This document shows positions 25,253-34,169 of a stretch of DNA of 37,349 bases, piece after piece. The notes under the pieces are model-generated. The model did no database searches. It was not told the DNA's origin and was given only the letters and a program-made list of their open reading frames with translations. Within the stretch, counting starts at the first letter, position 1; each line of letters starts with the position of its first letter. Source of the DNA: Comamonadaceae bacterium (GTDB taxonomy: Bacteria; Pseudomonadota; Gammaproteobacteria; Burkholderiales; Burkholderiaceae_C). Position numbers and translations under genes: made by a program. The stretch spans positions 1 through 37,349 of the forward strand of contig BJGT01000017.1 of NCBI GenBank assembly GCA_014190675.1. Direction: 5' to 3'.

Positions 25253-26212
25253 TTAATTTAGGGTCAGCAGGCGGGTGCGGGCGGCGGCGTACTCTTGCTT
25301 GAGCTGGGCTATGTAGTTGGCCGTGGTCTGGATGCTGGTGACCGCGCCTATGCCCTGGCCGCAGCCCCAGATGTCTTTCCAGGCCTTGGACTTGTCGCCG
25401 CCAAAGTCCATCTTGCTGGGGTCGCTGACGGGTAGGTTGTCAGGGTCCATACCGGCGTTTCGAATACTGGGCGCCAGGTAATTGCCGTGCACACCGGTGA
25501 ACAGATTGCTCAAGACGATGTCGTCTGAACTGCTGTCCACAATGGCCTGTTTGTAAGCCAGGGCCGCGCGCGCCTCTTCGGTGGCAATAAAGGCTGAACC
25601 GATGTAGGCAAAGTCAGCGCCCATGGCCAGCGAAGCCAGCACCGCCTCGCCGGTAGAGATGGCGCCACTGAGCGCCAGCGGGCCGTCAAACCACTGGCGA
25701 ATTTCCTGGATCAGGGCAAACGGGCTTTTGACACCGGCGTGGCCACCGGCGCCGGCCGCCACGGCAATCAGACCATCTGCGCCTTTCTCAATGGCCTTGT
25801 GCGCATGTTTGTTGTTGATGATGTCGTGCAGCACCACGCCGCCGTAAGAATGGGCAGCAGCGTTGATGTCTTCCCGCGCCCCAAGCGAGGTGATGATGAT
25901 GGGCACCTTGTACTTCACGCACATCGCCATGTCATGGGCTAGGCGGTCGTTGCTCTTGTGCACGATCTGGTTGATGGCATAGGGAGCTGCCGGCCGGTCC
26001 GGGTGCGCCCGGTTATGGGCCGCCAGCGCCTCGGTGATCTCAATCAGCCACTCCTCCAACTGCTCGGCCGGCCGCGCATTGAGGGCCGGCATGGCGCCCA
26101 CCACGCCCGCAATGCATTGGGCGATCACCAGCTTGGGGTTGCTGATGATGAACAGCGGTGAGCCAATCACAGGAAATGGCAGATTGCTTAAAACCGGGGG
26201 CAGCGTTGACAT
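25253..26212 (-). CDS. Nitronate monooxygenase-like FMN enzyme
   Basis: A 319-residue FMN-binding TIM barrel of the 2-nitropropane dioxygenase/nitronate monooxygenase family. Motifs are PVIGSPLFIISNPKLVIAQ, HDIINNKHAHKAIEKGADGLIAVAAGAGGHAG (the His of AGGHAG is the catalytic base in this family) and LASLAMGADFAYIGSAFIATEEA. It follows the acyl-CoA dehydrogenase gene by 24 bp, in the same operon as etfBA. Members of this family next to lipid genes may act as enoyl-type reductases rather than on nitronates, so the exact reaction is open. Confidence 0.88.
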   Translation of the reverse strand: MSTLPPVLSNLPFPVIGSPLFIISNPKLVIAQCIAGVVGAMPALNARPAEQLEEWLIEITEALAAHNRAHPDRPAAPYAINQIVHKSNDRLAHDMAMCVKYKVPIIITSLGAREDINAAAHSYGGVVLHDIINNKHAHKAIEKGADGLIAVAAGAGGHAGVKSPFALIQEIRQWFDGPLALSGAISTGEAVLASLAMGADFAYIGSAFIATEEARAALAYKQAIVDSSSDDIVLSNLFTGVHGNYLAPSIRNAGMDPDNLPVSDPSKMDFGGDKSKAWKDIWGCGQGIGAVTSIQTTANYIAQLKQEYAAARTRLLTLN

Positions 26213-26236
26213 CGAATCTCCAAAAAAACAAACAAC

Positions 26237-28027
26237 TCAAAAAGCATCCAGACTCAGCGCGGTGACCGCCTCGGCGCCTTCAAGAATCGTGTCGCGCAGG
26301 CCCGGCGCCTTGGTCAGCACATGGTCCGCATAAAAGCGGGCGGTAACGATCTTGGCCTGCATGAAACCAACATCTGCACCCTGCTGCAGTTCCCCCTGCG
26401 CCACCAGCAGGGCGCGGGCAAGTTGCCAACCGGCCATCAGGTTGCCTGCGAGCATCAGGTAAGGGACGCTGCCGGCATACACCGAATTCGGATTGGCCCG
26501 GGCCTGGTCGGCCACAAAGCTCACGACATCCAAAAAAGCCAGCCGGGCAGCCCCCAGGCGCCGCCCTACCGCCAGCGCGTCGGCGCTGCCGCTGGCGCTC
26601 AGTTCCGCCTCGGTGTTGGCGATCTGCGCGGCAATCCCGCGGGCAGTCTGGCCGCCGTCGCGCAAGGTCTTGCGGCCGACCAGATCATTGGCCTGGATAG
26701 CGGTTGTGCCCTCGTAAATGGTCAAAATCCTGGCATCCCGGTAATACTGGGCTACCCCGGTTTCTTCAATAAAGCCCATGCCACCATGCACCTGCACGGC
26801 GCTAGAGGTGACCTCCAGACTCATCTCGGTGCTGTAGCCCTTGACCAGGGGCACCATAAACTCATAGAACGCCAGGTTTTGCCGACGCACCTCAGCGTCT
26901 GCGTGGTGGTGGCCGGCGTCAAAAGCGGCGGCCGCCACCGTGGCCATGGCGCGGCAGCCTTCAGTCAGGGCGCGCATGCTCATCAGCAGGCGCCGCACGT
27001 CCGGGTGGTGGATGATGGACGCGGCCCTTGGCAAGGACCCGTCCACCGGCCGACTCTGCACCCGCTCGCGCGCAAAGCCCACGGCCTTTTGGTAGGCCCG
27101 CTCGGCAATCGCGATGCCCTGCACACCCACGCCAAAACGGGCGGCGTTCATCATGATGAACATGTACTCCAGGCCACGGTTTTCCTGACCCACCAGAAAG
27201 CCCAGGCCGCCGCCGTGGTCGCCGTACTGCAACACAGCAGTCGGGCTGGCCTTGATGCCCAGCTTGTGCTCGATGCTGACGCAGTGCACATCGTTGCGAG
27301 CCCCCAGAGAACCGTCGGCATTAACCAGGAACTTGGGCACCACAAACAGACTGATGCCCTTAACGCCCTCAGGCGCACCCGTGACCCGCGCCAGCACCAG
27401 ATGGACGATGTTCTCGGCCATATCGTGCTCACCCCAGGTGATGTAGATCTTGGTGCCGAACACCTTGTAGCTGCCATCAGCTTGCGGCTCGGCCCGGGTA
27501 CGCACCGCTGCCAGATCCGAGCCGGCCTGCGGCTCGGTCAGGTTCATGGTGCCGGTCCACTGGCCACTGACCAATTTTTCGAGGTAAATGGCTTTGAGCT
27601 CATCCGAGCCAGCGGTCAACAAGGCCTCGATGGCGCCGTCGGTCAGCAGCGGGCACAGGGCAAAACTCATGTTGGCAGAGTTCTGCATTTCGCCGCAAGA
27701 CGCGCCTATGGTTTTGGGCAGGCCTTGGCCGCCAAATGCCACCGGGTGCTGCAGGCCCTGCCAGCCGCCGGCAGCAAACTGCTCGAAAGCCGCCTTGAAA
27801 CCGCTGCTCGCACTGACCTGGCCAGCCCGCCAACTCGATGGATGCTTGTCACCCTCCCAGTTCAGGGGGCTGAGCACACCCTCATTGAAGCGGGCAGCCT
27901 CCTCGAGCACCGCCTGTGCAGTCTCCAGGCCAGCATCTTCAAAACCTGGCAGTCTGGCGATCTGATCAATCGAGGCCAGATGCTCAATGTTGAACAGCAT
28001 GTCCTTCAGGGGGGCGCGGTAAGCCAT
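26237..28027 (-). CDS. Acyl-CoA dehydrogenase, long form (DmdC-like)
   Basis: A 596-residue FAD enzyme introducing a trans-2 double bond in an acyl-CoA. The N-terminal helical domain is followed by MNLTEPQAGSDLAAVRTRA and the beta domain (GTKIYITWGEHDM). The C-terminal helices carry MGFIEETGVAQYYRDARI and the catalytic Glu in TIYEGTTAIQANDL, and an extra C-terminal domain typical of the 590-residue class annotated as DmdC (3-methylmercaptopropionyl-CoA dehydrogenase). In genomes without dimethylsulfoniopropionate genes these usually act on fatty acyl-CoAs. Electrons would pass to the EtfAB encoded 100 bp upstream. Confidence 0.92.
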   Translation of the reverse strand: MAYRAPLKDMLFNIEHLASIDQIARLPGFEDAGLETAQAVLEEAARFNEGVLSPLNWEGDKHPSSWRAGQVSASSGFKAAFEQFAAGGWQGLQHPVAFGGQGLPKTIGASCGEMQNSANMSFALCPLLTDGAIEALLTAGSDELKAIYLEKLVSGQWTGTMNLTEPQAGSDLAAVRTRAEPQADGSYKVFGTKIYITWGEHDMAENIVHLVLARVTGAPEGVKGISLFVVPKFLVNADGSLGARNDVHCVSIEHKLGIKASPTAVLQYGDHGGGLGFLVGQENRGLEYMFIMMNAARFGVGVQGIAIAERAYQKAVGFARERVQSRPVDGSLPRAASIIHHPDVRRLLMSMRALTEGCRAMATVAAAAFDAGHHHADAEVRRQNLAFYEFMVPLVKGYSTEMSLEVTSSAVQVHGGMGFIEETGVAQYYRDARILTIYEGTTAIQANDLVGRKTLRDGGQTARGIAAQIANTEAELSASGSADALAVGRRLGAARLAFLDVVSFVADQARANPNSVYAGSVPYLMLAGNLMAGWQLARALLVAQGELQQGADVGFMQAKIVTARFYADHVLTKAPGLRDTILEGAEAVTALSLDAF

Positions 28028-28071
28028 GGGGGTGCTCCAGTCAATGCAAAACCCGTCAGATCGGGCAGGCC

Positions 28072-28098
28072 CCGGGGCGTGCCGGGGCGTGTCGGGGC
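28072..28098. repeat. Short tandem repeat between etfA and the acyl-CoA dehydrogenase gene
   Basis: CCGGGGCGTG is repeated head to tail (28072-28081, 28082-28091) followed by a partial third copy TCGGGGC. It occupies the 100-bp gap and has no obvious function; it might affect mRNA stability between the two genes. Confidence 0.5.
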
Positions 28099-28127
28099 TA
28101 AGGCGGCGCTGTGCCGCGGCAACAGCA

Positions 28128-29060
28128 TCACAGGGAAGCGGTCAACGCCGGCACGGCTTCGAACAGATCGGCTTCCAGGCCGTAATCAGCGACCGAGAAG
28201 ATCGGCGCCTCGCCGTCTTTGTTGATCGCCACAATCACTTTGGAGTCTTTCATGCCGGCCAAGTGTTGTATCGCGCCACTGATGCCGCAGGCCACGTACA
28301 ACTGGGGCGCCACAATCTTTCCGGTCTGGCCCACCTGCCAGTCGTTAGGCGCATAACCAGCATCCACCGCCGCGCGCGATGCGCCCATAGCCGCGCCAAG
28401 CTTGTCGGCCAGCGGCGTCATGATTTCCATGAATTTTTCGTTCGAACCCAAGGCACGGCCACCCGAGACAATAATCTTGGCCGAGGTCAGCTCCGGGCGG
28501 TCATTCTTGGCAATCTCGGACCGCAGGAAGCTGATGTTGCCACTCGCCGCCACGGCCGCCAGCACCTCAACAAGGCCACTGCCCCCAGTGGCTGCGGCCG
28601 GGTCAAAACCAGTGGTGCGAACCGTGATGACCTTGGTGGCATCCAGGCTTTGCACCGTGGCGATGGCATTACCCGCATAAATGGGCCGCTCAAAGGTGTC
28701 CGCAGACTCGACCCGGGTCACGTCTGACACCTGTCCGACATCAAGTTTTGCAGCGACCCGAGGTGCAATGTTCTTGCCCGACGCTGTAGCTGCAAAAACG
28801 ATATGGCTGTAGCCTGCGGCCAGGGCCAGCACCTGGGCCGCCATGTTCTCTGCCAAGCCATGGGCAAAACCCTCGCCCTCGGCGTGCAGCACCTTGGCCA
28901 CACCAGACACTTGCGCAGCGGCGGCAGCAGCAGCCCCGGCCTGCAAGCCGGCCACCAGCACATGCACGTCGCCACCGCACTGGACAGCCGCAGTGATGGC
29001 ATTGAGGGTCGCTGCGCGCAGCGAGGCGTTGTCGTGTTCAGCGATGACGAGTGATGTCAT
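28128..29060 (-). CDS. etfA: Electron transfer flavoprotein alpha subunit
   Basis: A 310-residue EtfA. The N-terminal domain ([23 protein letters not shown]) is followed by the FAD-binding C-terminal half with [50 protein letters not shown] and [30 protein letters not shown], a very typical family ending. With EtfB it forms the soluble carrier that takes electrons from acyl-CoA dehydrogenases to ETF-ubiquinone oxidoreductase. It starts 20 bp after etfB. Confidence 0.97.
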   Translation of the reverse strand: MTSLVIAEHDNASLRAATLNAITAAVQCGGDVHVLVAGLQAGAAAAAAAQVSGVAKVLHAEGEGFAHGLAENMAAQVLALAAGYSHIVFAATASGKNIAPRVAAKLDVGQVSDVTRVESADTFERPIYAGNAIATVQSLDATKVITVRTTGFDPAAATGGSGLVEVLAAVAASGNISFLRSEIAKNDRPELTSAKIIVSGGRALGSNEKFMEIMTPLADKLGAAMGASRAAVDAGYAPNDWQVGQTGKIVAPQLYVACGISGAIQHLAGMKDSKVIVAINKDGEAPIFSVADYGLEADLFEAVPALTASL

Positions 29061-29080
29061 GTCGGTCCTTGGTTGGGTAT

Positions 29081-29830
29081 TCAGATGACTTTGGCTTCGT
29101 TTTTTAGCTTGTCAACCAAGGCAGCAACATCGGGCACCTTGATGCCGGCGCTGCGTTTTGGCGGCTCCACCACCTTGATGGTTTTAATATGCGGCGAAAC
29201 ATCCACGCCCAGGTCTTCGGGCTTGTAGATGTCGAGCTGCTTTTTCTTGGCTTTCATGATATTGGGCAGCGTCACATAACGCGGCTCGTTCAGGCGCAGA
29301 TCGGTGGTGATAATGGCCGGCAGGCCGAGCGAGAGTACTTCCAGACCGCCATCAACCTCACGCGTGACCACGGCCTTGCCGTCAGACACTTCGACCTTGC
29401 TGGCGAAGGTGGCTTGCGGCAGGTCGGCCAGCGCGGCCAGCATCTGGCCGGTCTGGTTGCAGTCGTCGTCAATCGCCTGCTTGCCCAGAATCACCAGGCC
29501 TGGCTGCTCCTTGTCCATCAAGGCCTTGAGCAGTTTGGCCACAGCCAGCGGTTGCAGCTCGACCGTGGTGTCGACCAAAATCGCCCGGTCGGCGCCAATC
29601 GCCATGGCGGTCCGCAGGGTTTCCTGGCACTGGGTCACGCCGCAGGACACCGCTATCACCTCGGTGGCCACGCCTTTTTCTTTCAACCGCACCGCTTCCT
29701 CGATGGCGATTTCATCAAACGGGTTCATGCTCATTTTGACATTGGCGATGTCCACACCCGTGTTGTCCGACTTGACCCGAACCTTCACGTTGTAGTCCAC
29801 CACCCGTTTAACTGCGACCATGACCTTCAT
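29081..29830 (-). CDS. etfB: Electron transfer flavoprotein beta subunit
   Basis: A 249-residue EtfB, starting at the ATG at 29830 ([20 protein letters not shown]) behind a GGAG site; the longer open frame upstream runs through the promoter and is not used. Motifs: [47 protein letters not shown] (AMP and FAD contacts) and the C-terminal [17 protein letters not shown] signature containing the recognition loop. It is first in the operon etfB-etfA-acyl-CoA dehydrogenase-nitronate monooxygenase-like gene. Confidence 0.97.
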   Translation of the reverse strand: MKVMVAVKRVVDYNVKVRVKSDNTGVDIANVKMSMNPFDEIAIEEAVRLKEKGVATEVIAVSCGVTQCQETLRTAMAIGADRAILVDTTVELQPLAVAKLLKALMDKEQPGLVILGKQAIDDDCNQTGQMLAALADLPQATFASKVEVSDGKAVVTREVDGGLEVLSLGLPAIITTDLRLNEPRYVTLPNIMKAKKKQLDIYKPEDLGVDVSPHIKTIKVVEPPKRSAGIKVPDVAALVDKLKNEAKVI

Positions 29831-29868
29831 TGCGCTCACTCCAAAAGGTTGTAGATTGTTTTTTTGAG

Positions 29869-29884
29869 TTGACGTGCACGTCAA
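29869..29884. promoter_or_regulatory. Perfect 16-bp palindrome before etfB, candidate operator
   Basis: TTGACGTGCACGTCAA reads the same on both strands and lies 39 bp before the etfB ATG. A possible -10 (TAGAAT on the minus strand, 29897-29892) lies just upstream, so a bound repressor would cover the transcription start. A perfect TATAAT on the minus strand (29983-29978) is a second possible -10. The motif resembles TTGACG-n4-CGTCAA operators of fatty-acid and branched-chain acyl regulators in proteobacteria. Confidence 0.6.
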
Positions 29885-30011
29885 TCTGCTAATTCTAAGC
29901 CGGGGTCTGTCTGGCTGTGCCAGAAGGGTCGGCAAGGGGGTAAAAACTGCAAAATAGAACGACCGTGCTTTTCCAAAATTATACGCCGCGGCGCAAGGCA
30001 GCAGGCCACCC

Positions 30012-31280
30012 TTATTGAATGGGCTTGCTGTGCAGCACGCGCTGCGGCAACGGTATCTCTATGCCCTGCTGGCGAAACAAACTAAGAATCTCCAGGTTGA
30101 CCAGCGAGCGCAAGTTGAGCGTGCCGTTCTCAGCGTCGGCCAACCAGAAGCCCAGGGTAAATTCAAGGCCGTCGGCACCAAAATTAGACAGGGCCACGCT
30201 GGGTGCAGGCTCGCGCAATACCCGAGTCTGGCTCAAGGCGGCTTGCAGCATCAACGCCATCACCAGCTCAACATCGCTGCTGTAAGCAACCGACACCACG
30301 GTCGACTGCCAGACCTGCGCATTGGCCAAAGACAGGTTCTCGACCCGGCTGCTGATGAGCATCTCATTCGGAACAATCGCCTCACGCCCGGTGAGCGAGA
30401 GAATCACGCTGTAACGAGCATTGATGCGGGTGATGCGGCCTTCAAAATTGTCCAGCCGCACGTTGTCACCAATGCGCAGGCTGCGCTCTGCCAGAATGAC
30501 AAAACCGCTGATGTAACTTGCCGCGAGTTTTTGCAGGCCAAACCCCAGCCCGACCCCCAGGGCGCCGCCCAGCACCGACAGCGCGGTGAGGTCCATGCCA
30601 AGCGCAGACAGTGCGAACAACAGCCCAATGAACACCAACAGGGCCCGTGTTGCATTGCTCAAGGCCAGACGCAGCGACAACTCGCCACCGCTGGCCGAGC
30701 GCAGCAACCGGGCTTCAATCACCGCGGAAATCCAGAGCGCCAGCACCAGCATCAGGGCAGCAGTCAAGCCGCCCTCTATCAGGGTTCGAAGCGACATGCG
30801 GGCCTCGCCCATTTTCCAGCTGATCTGGTCCAGCTCATCGAGCAGCAATGGCAGCAGGCCGCTGACCCACAGCACCATGGCGCCCCAGGCCAGCCAGGAA
30901 ATGCTGCGCTCTAGCCGCAGCACCAGCGGGGTTTGCTGGAAGGCGGCCTGCAACACCTTGACCGCCAGACGAATCGCCAGCAAAGCGAGCAACACCGGAA
31001 TCGCGATTTTGAACACCGCCAGCGGCAGCCAACGCACCAGCAGCGCCCGCGCCAGCATCGCCAAGCCGAGCAACACCAGCGGGAACAGCACGCCGTCAAA
31101 GGTACGCCGACCAAACAAGACCGACTTGTGCCCGCCCTGGCCAAGCCCGCTGCCCAACAAGCGGGTCAACAGCCAGGCTAGGCCAACGCACAGTCCCAGC
31201 GCACCGAGCTCGGTCAAGGCGGCAGGCGCAACCAGCGCCCGCAGCCAGGCCTCCAGATCAGGGTCAGCGGCCTGCGCCAT
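30012..31280 (-). CDS. MscS-family mechanosensitive channel
   Basis: A 422-residue inner-membrane protein with about six hydrophobic segments in the first 240 residues, then the pore-lining helix rich in Gly and Ala ([27 protein letters not shown]) and the cytoplasmic beta domain ([45 protein letters not shown]). It is larger than E. coli MscS (286 aa), with extra N-terminal membrane segments. It should open on membrane tension. The ATG at 31280 lies inside the end of the upstream deacetylase-family gene, a 17-bp overlap; a TTG at 31307 is an alternative. Confidence 0.9.
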   Translation of the reverse strand: MAQAADPDLEAWLRALVAPAALTELGALGLCVGLAWLLTRLLGSGLGQGGHKSVLFGRRTFDGVLFPLVLLGLAMLARALLVRWLPLAVFKIAIPVLLALLAIRLAVKVLQAAFQQTPLVLRLERSISWLAWGAMVLWVSGLLPLLLDELDQISWKMGEARMSLRTLIEGGLTAALMLVLALWISAVIEARLLRSASGGELSLRLALSNATRALLVFIGLLFALSALGMDLTALSVLGGALGVGLGFGLQKLAASYISGFVILAERSLRIGDNVRLDNFEGRITRINARYSVILSLTGREAIVPNEMLISSRVENLSLANAQVWQSTVVSVAYSSDVELVMALMLQAALSQTRVLREPAPSVALSNFGADGLEFTLGFWLADAENGTLNLRSLVNLEILSLFRQQGIEIPLPQRVLHSKPIQ

Positions 31281-32244
31281 CGGCCAGCACCCTGATGTGG
31301 GCCTCAACGCTGCGCGCCAGCGCGCTCAAGTTGTAGCCGCCCTCCAGGCAAGACACAATGCGCCCGGCGGCATGGCGCTGCGCCAGGTCTTTGATGGTTT
31401 GGGTGATCCAGGTGTAGTCCTGCTCCACCAGCCCAAGCTGCCCGAGGTCGTCTTCGCGGTGCGCATCAAAGCCAGCGCTGATAAAAATCATCTGCGGCGC
31501 AAAACTCTCCAGCCGCGGCAGCCAGGCCCGCTCGATGAGCTCGCGCACCGCGGCGCCACCGGTGTAGGCAGGCACCGGCAGGTTGAGCAGGTTGGGCGCA
31601 CTCGAGCGGCAGCCACCCTCGGGGTAGAAAGGATGCTGGAAAAAACCCACCATCAAAATTCTCTCGTCGCCCGCCACAATGTCTTCGGTGCCATTGCCGT
31701 GGTGCACATCAAAATCGACAATCGCGACCCGCTGCAGACCATGTCGCTCCAGCGCATACTTGGCCGCAATCGCCACATTGTTGAAAAAGCAAAAACCCAT
31801 CGCCCGGTCATGGCAGGCATGGTGGCCGGGCGGACGCACGGCACAAAACGCGTTGTGTAAATCGCCAGCGATCACCGCATCGGTGGCCGCCAGCACGGCG
31901 CCAGCGCCACACAGCACGGCGTCCCAGGTGCTGGCGTTGAGCGCCGTGTCGGGGTCGACCTGCGCATATGACGGGCCGCCCCGAGAAATACCAAGGCGCA
32001 AGGTCTCGCTGAGGCTGTGCAGGGCTTTAACATGCCGGCTGTCATGGGCCAGCTCAATGTCCGCCAGAGCGGCCGGCCCTGCCTCGCGGCGCTGCAACAG
32101 CTGCCCCAAACCCGAACTCAACAGGCGCTCTTCGATGGCATCGAGCCGCTCGGGGCGCTCTGGGTGGCCGGGGCCCATGTCGTGCTTGCGACAGTCTGGG
32201 TGGGTAAAGTAACCGGTGTTTGTCACTGTGCTTGCTCGCCGCAT
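31264..32244 (-). CDS. Histone deacetylase family protein (class II-like, acetylpolyamine/AcuC type)
   Basis: A 326-residue arginase-fold zinc deacetylase. Active-site motifs are present: VRPPGHHACHDRAMGFCFFN (His pair), VAIVDFDVHHGNGTED (zinc Asp and His) and FISAGFDAHREDDLG (second zinc Asp). The bacterial substrate is probably an acetylated polyamine or another small acetylated amine, or acetyl-lysine. I chose the ATG at 32244 (RRASTVTNTGYFTHPDCRKHD); a GTG a few codons later (TNTGYF) is an alternative. It is divergent from moxR with only 24 bp between the starts. Confidence 0.9.
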   Translation of the reverse strand: MRRASTVTNTGYFTHPDCRKHDMGPGHPERPERLDAIEERLLSSGLGQLLQRREAGPAALADIELAHDSRHVKALHSLSETLRLGISRGGPSYAQVDPDTALNASTWDAVLCGAGAVLAATDAVIAGDLHNAFCAVRPPGHHACHDRAMGFCFFNNVAIAAKYALERHGLQRVAIVDFDVHHGNGTEDIVAGDERILMVGFFQHPFYPEGGCRSSAPNLLNLPVPAYTGGAAVRELIERAWLPRLESFAPQMIFISAGFDAHREDDLGQLGLVEQDYTWITQTIKDLAQRHAAGRIVSCLEGGYNLSALARSVEAHIRVLADGAGR

Positions 32245-32268
32245 GAAAAATTTTGTTAAGGTACTCGG

Positions 32269-33210
32269 ATGACCGAAAAAAACACTGAAATTTGGGTGAG
32301 GCAGACCCTCAAATCCTTGGCTGATCAGCTTAACACGGTGATCGTCGGCAAGCCCGCGCAAACCCAGGATTGTGTGGTCTGCCTGCTTGCCGGCGGACAC
32401 CTGCTGATAGAGGATGTTCCGGGGGTCGGAAAAACCACGCTAGCGCACGCCCTGGCGCGCACCTTTGGCCTGCAGTTTTCAAGGGTGCAGTTCACCTCCG
32501 ACCTGATGCCCAGTGACCTCTCTGGTGTGTCGGTTTTCGAGCGCAGCAAAGAGGCCTTTGTTTTTCATCCCGGACCGATGTTTGCACAAGTGCTGCTGGC
32601 CGATGAAATCAACCGCGCCAGCCCCAAAACTCAAAGCGCGTTGCTCGAAGCGATGGAAGAAAAACAAGTGACCATCGAGGGCCAGACCCGGGCACTGCCG
32701 CAACCCTTTTTTGTGATTGCCACGCAAAACCCGATAGAGCAATTGGGCACTTATGCACTGCCCGAGTCGCAGCTTGACCGGTTTTTGATGCGTATTTCTC
32801 TGGGCTACCCAGACCGCGCGGCGGAGCGCGAGTTGTTGTCCGGCGAAGACCCGCGCCTGCGGGTGGCTCAGCTGCCCAGTCTGCTCACACTGGCTGATTT
32901 GCAGACCCTGCAGCGCCGCACGCTCCAGGTGCATGCAGCGCCGCCTCTGCTGGACTACCTGCAAGACCTGATCGCTGCCACCCGCAACGGCCGGTGGTTT
33001 GTGCAGGGCCTGAGCCCGCGCGCCGGCATCGCCGTGCTGCGGGCGGCCCGGGCCCAGGCCATGGTCTGTGGGCGCGACTATCTGGCGCCGGACGACATCC
33101 AGGCCATCCTGCCGCAAACCATCGCGCACCGACTGGTTCCCGTGAGCGACGCCGGGCGCGGTGCGGTAGAACAGGTCAATGCCCTGCTCGAAGCAGTGGC
33201 CCTGCGTTAA
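32269..33210 (+). CDS. MoxR-family AAA+ ATPase
   Basis: A 313-residue AAA+ ATPase of the MoxR class, thought to act as a chaperone for assembling metal or complex proteins. Walker A is DVPGVGKTTLAHAL (residues about 48-61), Walker B LLADEINRASPKTQSALLEAMEE, sensor 1 FFVIATQNPIEQLGTYALPESQLDRF (only part quoted as motif), with a C-terminal lid (SPRAGIAVLRAARAQA). An AAGG site precedes the ATG. It heads the run moxR-DUF58-tgpA-mltB. Confidence 0.95.
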   Translation: MTEKNTEIWVRQTLKSLADQLNTVIVGKPAQTQDCVVCLLAGGHLLIEDVPGVGKTTLAHALARTFGLQFSRVQFTSDLMPSDLSGVSVFERSKEAFVFHPGPMFAQVLLADEINRASPKTQSALLEAMEEKQVTIEGQTRALPQPFFVIATQNPIEQLGTYALPESQLDRFLMRISLGYPDRAAERELLSGEDPRLRVAQLPSLLTLADLQTLQRRTLQVHAAPPLLDYLQDLIAATRNGRWFVQGLSPRAGIAVLRAARAQAMVCGRDYLAPDDIQAILPQTIAHRLVPVSDAGRGAVEQVNALLEAVALR

Positions 33211-33221
33211 AAACTGAGCCC

Positions 33222-34166
33222 ATGAAATCCGCGCGCCTGCGCTGGCGGCAATGGTGGCACTCCCGCTTGTTGCCGGCCGATGCGATCACACTCACGCAAA
33301 ACCATATCTATGTGCTGCCCAGCCGGCCTGGCCTGTTGCTGGCCGCCACACTTTTGCTGCTGCTTGCCACGGCCATCAACTACCAACTCAACCTGGGCTA
33401 TCTACTGACCTTTTTGCTGGCCGGCTGCGCCCTGGTCAGCCTGCACCTGGCCCACAGCACCCTGCGCGGCTTACAGCTCAGCCTGGTGGCTCCCGAACCG
33501 CAGTTTGCGGGCGACAGTGTGCTGCTCAACATCAAACTGCACAACCCCGGGCGGCTGCCCCGCTACAGCATTGCCTTGGCTGTCTGGGGCTCTGGCCAAT
33601 GGGCCTGGACCAACGTACCAGCGCAGGGTGAAGCCGCGCTTCAAATCAGCGCTGCGAGCCGGCAACGCGGTGTGCATCAGGTGCCCGTGCTGACTGCTGA
33701 AACCCATTTTCCAATGGGCAGCTTTCGAATTTGGTGCCTTTGGCGACCGGCCTGCGAACTGCTGCTGTACCCCAAGCCGGAAACACCCTGCCCGCCGCTG
33801 CCAGCCGGCGAAACCCGGGGCCGCGAGGCGGTCGGATCTGGCCGCTTGGCTGCCGGTGATTTCGAAGGCGTGCGGGCCTACCAGGCCGGTGACCCGCTCA
33901 AACTGGTGTTGTGGAAGAAGGCTGCTAAAACCGGGGAACTGGTGAGCCGGGACCGCCATCAGACCCAAAGCCAGCAACTCTGGTTTGATCTGCGCCAAAC
34001 CGGCCTGACCCAGCCCGAACAACAGCTCGAGCGGGTTTGCGCCTGGGTGCTGCGGGCTGACCAACTCGGGCTGGACTACGGCCTGCGTTTGGGCGCCACC
34101 GAAATTGCTGCAGGCAGCGGCGAGGCCCATAAAAAACGCTGCCTGGAGAGCCTAGCCAGGCACTAA
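33222..34166 (+). CDS. DUF58 domain membrane protein
   Basis: A 314-residue protein with two adjacent hydrophobic segments near residues 35-80 (LLLAATLLLLLATAIN, YLLTFLLAGCALVSLHLA) and a DUF58 region near 215-250 (GDFEGVRAYQAGDPLKLVLWKKAAKTGEL). DUF58 proteins regularly accompany MoxR ATPases and are predicted to resemble von Willebrand A domains. I use the ATG at 33222, 11 bp after moxR; the open frame extends upstream into moxR in another phase. Its function is not established. Confidence 0.9.
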   Translation: MKSARLRWRQWWHSRLLPADAITLTQNHIYVLPSRPGLLLAATLLLLLATAINYQLNLGYLLTFLLAGCALVSLHLAHSTLRGLQLSLVAPEPQFAGDSVLLNIKLHNPGRLPRYSIALAVWGSGQWAWTNVPAQGEAALQISAASRQRGVHQVPVLTAETHFPMGSFRIWCLWRPACELLLYPKPETPCPPLPAGETRGREAVGSGRLAAGDFEGVRAYQAGDPLKLVLWKKAAKTGELVSRDRHQTQSQQLWFDLRQTGLTQPEQQLERVCAWVLRADQLGLDYGLRLGATEIAAGSGEAHKKRCLESLARH

Positions 34167-34169
34167 GAG

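Noticed and set aside
26321..28225. A 634-codon plus-strand frame over the acyl-CoA dehydrogenase gene
   Set aside because: It is antisense to a protein with complete family motifs and has no recognisable features itself.
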